Source: Desulfosarcina widdelii (GTDB lineage Bacteria; Desulfobacterota; Desulfobacteria; Desulfobacterales; Desulfosarcinaceae). Taken from it: a stretch of DNA of 64,000 nucleotides. The notes below the pieces were generated by a model. It had not been told where the DNA came from and ran no database searches. It saw nothing but the letters and a program-made list of their open reading frames with translations. The translations under genes were made by a program, and so were the position numbers. Where the stretch lies: positions 1,488,001 to 1,552,000 of the forward strand of contig NZ_AP021875.1 of the NCBI RefSeq assembly GCF_009688965.1. Direction: 5' to 3'. The number at the start of each line of letters is the position of its first letter. Position 1 is the first letter of the stretch. Shown one piece after another: positions 63,992 to 64,000 of the stretch.

Positions 63992-64000
63992 CTCATCGCT

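Overview
The window looks like chromosomal DNA from a moderately GC-rich anaerobic deltaproteobacterium (Desulfobacterota), most likely of the Desulfosarcina/Desulfobacterales type. This rests on the benzoyl-CoA lower-pathway genes (BamA, dienoyl-CoA hydratase, Zn-dependent dehydrogenase), an indolepyruvate:ferredoxin oxidoreductase, a radical-type 2-hydroxyacyl-CoA dehydratase homologue with its ATPase activator, a fused ADP-forming acyl-CoA synthetase, many iron-sulfur proteins, and a bacterial housekeeping block of hisB, dnaG, rpoD, tRNA, rnpB and ispD. Taxonomy is inferred from gene content only.

Layout. 1-10.5 kb is a mixed accessory region: a DUF2975/XRE pair, a low-GC PAS protein, small metabolic and transport genes mostly on the minus strand, and a gene-free 1.1 kb stretch with inverted and tandem repeats. 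10.5-26.6 kb holds ordinary chromosomal genes: a hybrid sensor kinase overlapping thiL, an ABC-F ATPase, an rRNA-type methyltransferase, a DEAD-box helicase, an NlpC/P60 lipoprotein, a LolC/E permease, larE, a striking protein with 29 tandem AAAEK repeats, and several acetyltransferases.

27-47.3 kb is the main feature, a plus-strand run of genes for anaerobic aromatic or alicyclic acyl-CoA catabolism. BamA (ring hydrolase), a dienoyl-CoA hydratase and a 6-hydroxycyclohexenoyl-CoA dehydrogenase form the ring-opening module. An SDR, two thiolases and a DUF35 thiolase partner fit the following beta-oxidation steps. IorAB and a PaaK-type ligase supply arylacetyl-CoA from aryl-pyruvates or aryl-acetates, and two further acyl-CoA ligases (ADP-forming and AMP-forming) follow. 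Inside the run sits a BadF/HgdC-type ATPase next to a single dehydratase/benzoyl-CoA-reductase-like subunit with no partner subunit, resembling the double-cubane-cluster protein family. No BamBC or BcrABCD reductase lies in the window. A DDE insertion sequence sits between the last ligase and the second thiolase.

47.3-64 kb returns to housekeeping: khpA, a lysophospholipid acyltransferase-like gene, a ferredoxin and a free-standing archaeal-type threonyl-tRNA-synthetase editing domain on the plus strand; then on the minus strand hisB, dnaG, rpoD, a CAU tRNA, a NIF3-like gene, a zinc-ribbon gene, rnpB, and an HPr-domain protein translationally coupled to ispD. The window ends with a YcaO-TPR protein followed by a copZ-copA copper export pair.

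Intergenic spaces carry several families of dispersed palindromes and inverted repeats, some MITE-like. All functions are read from motifs and remembered family features; no search was run.
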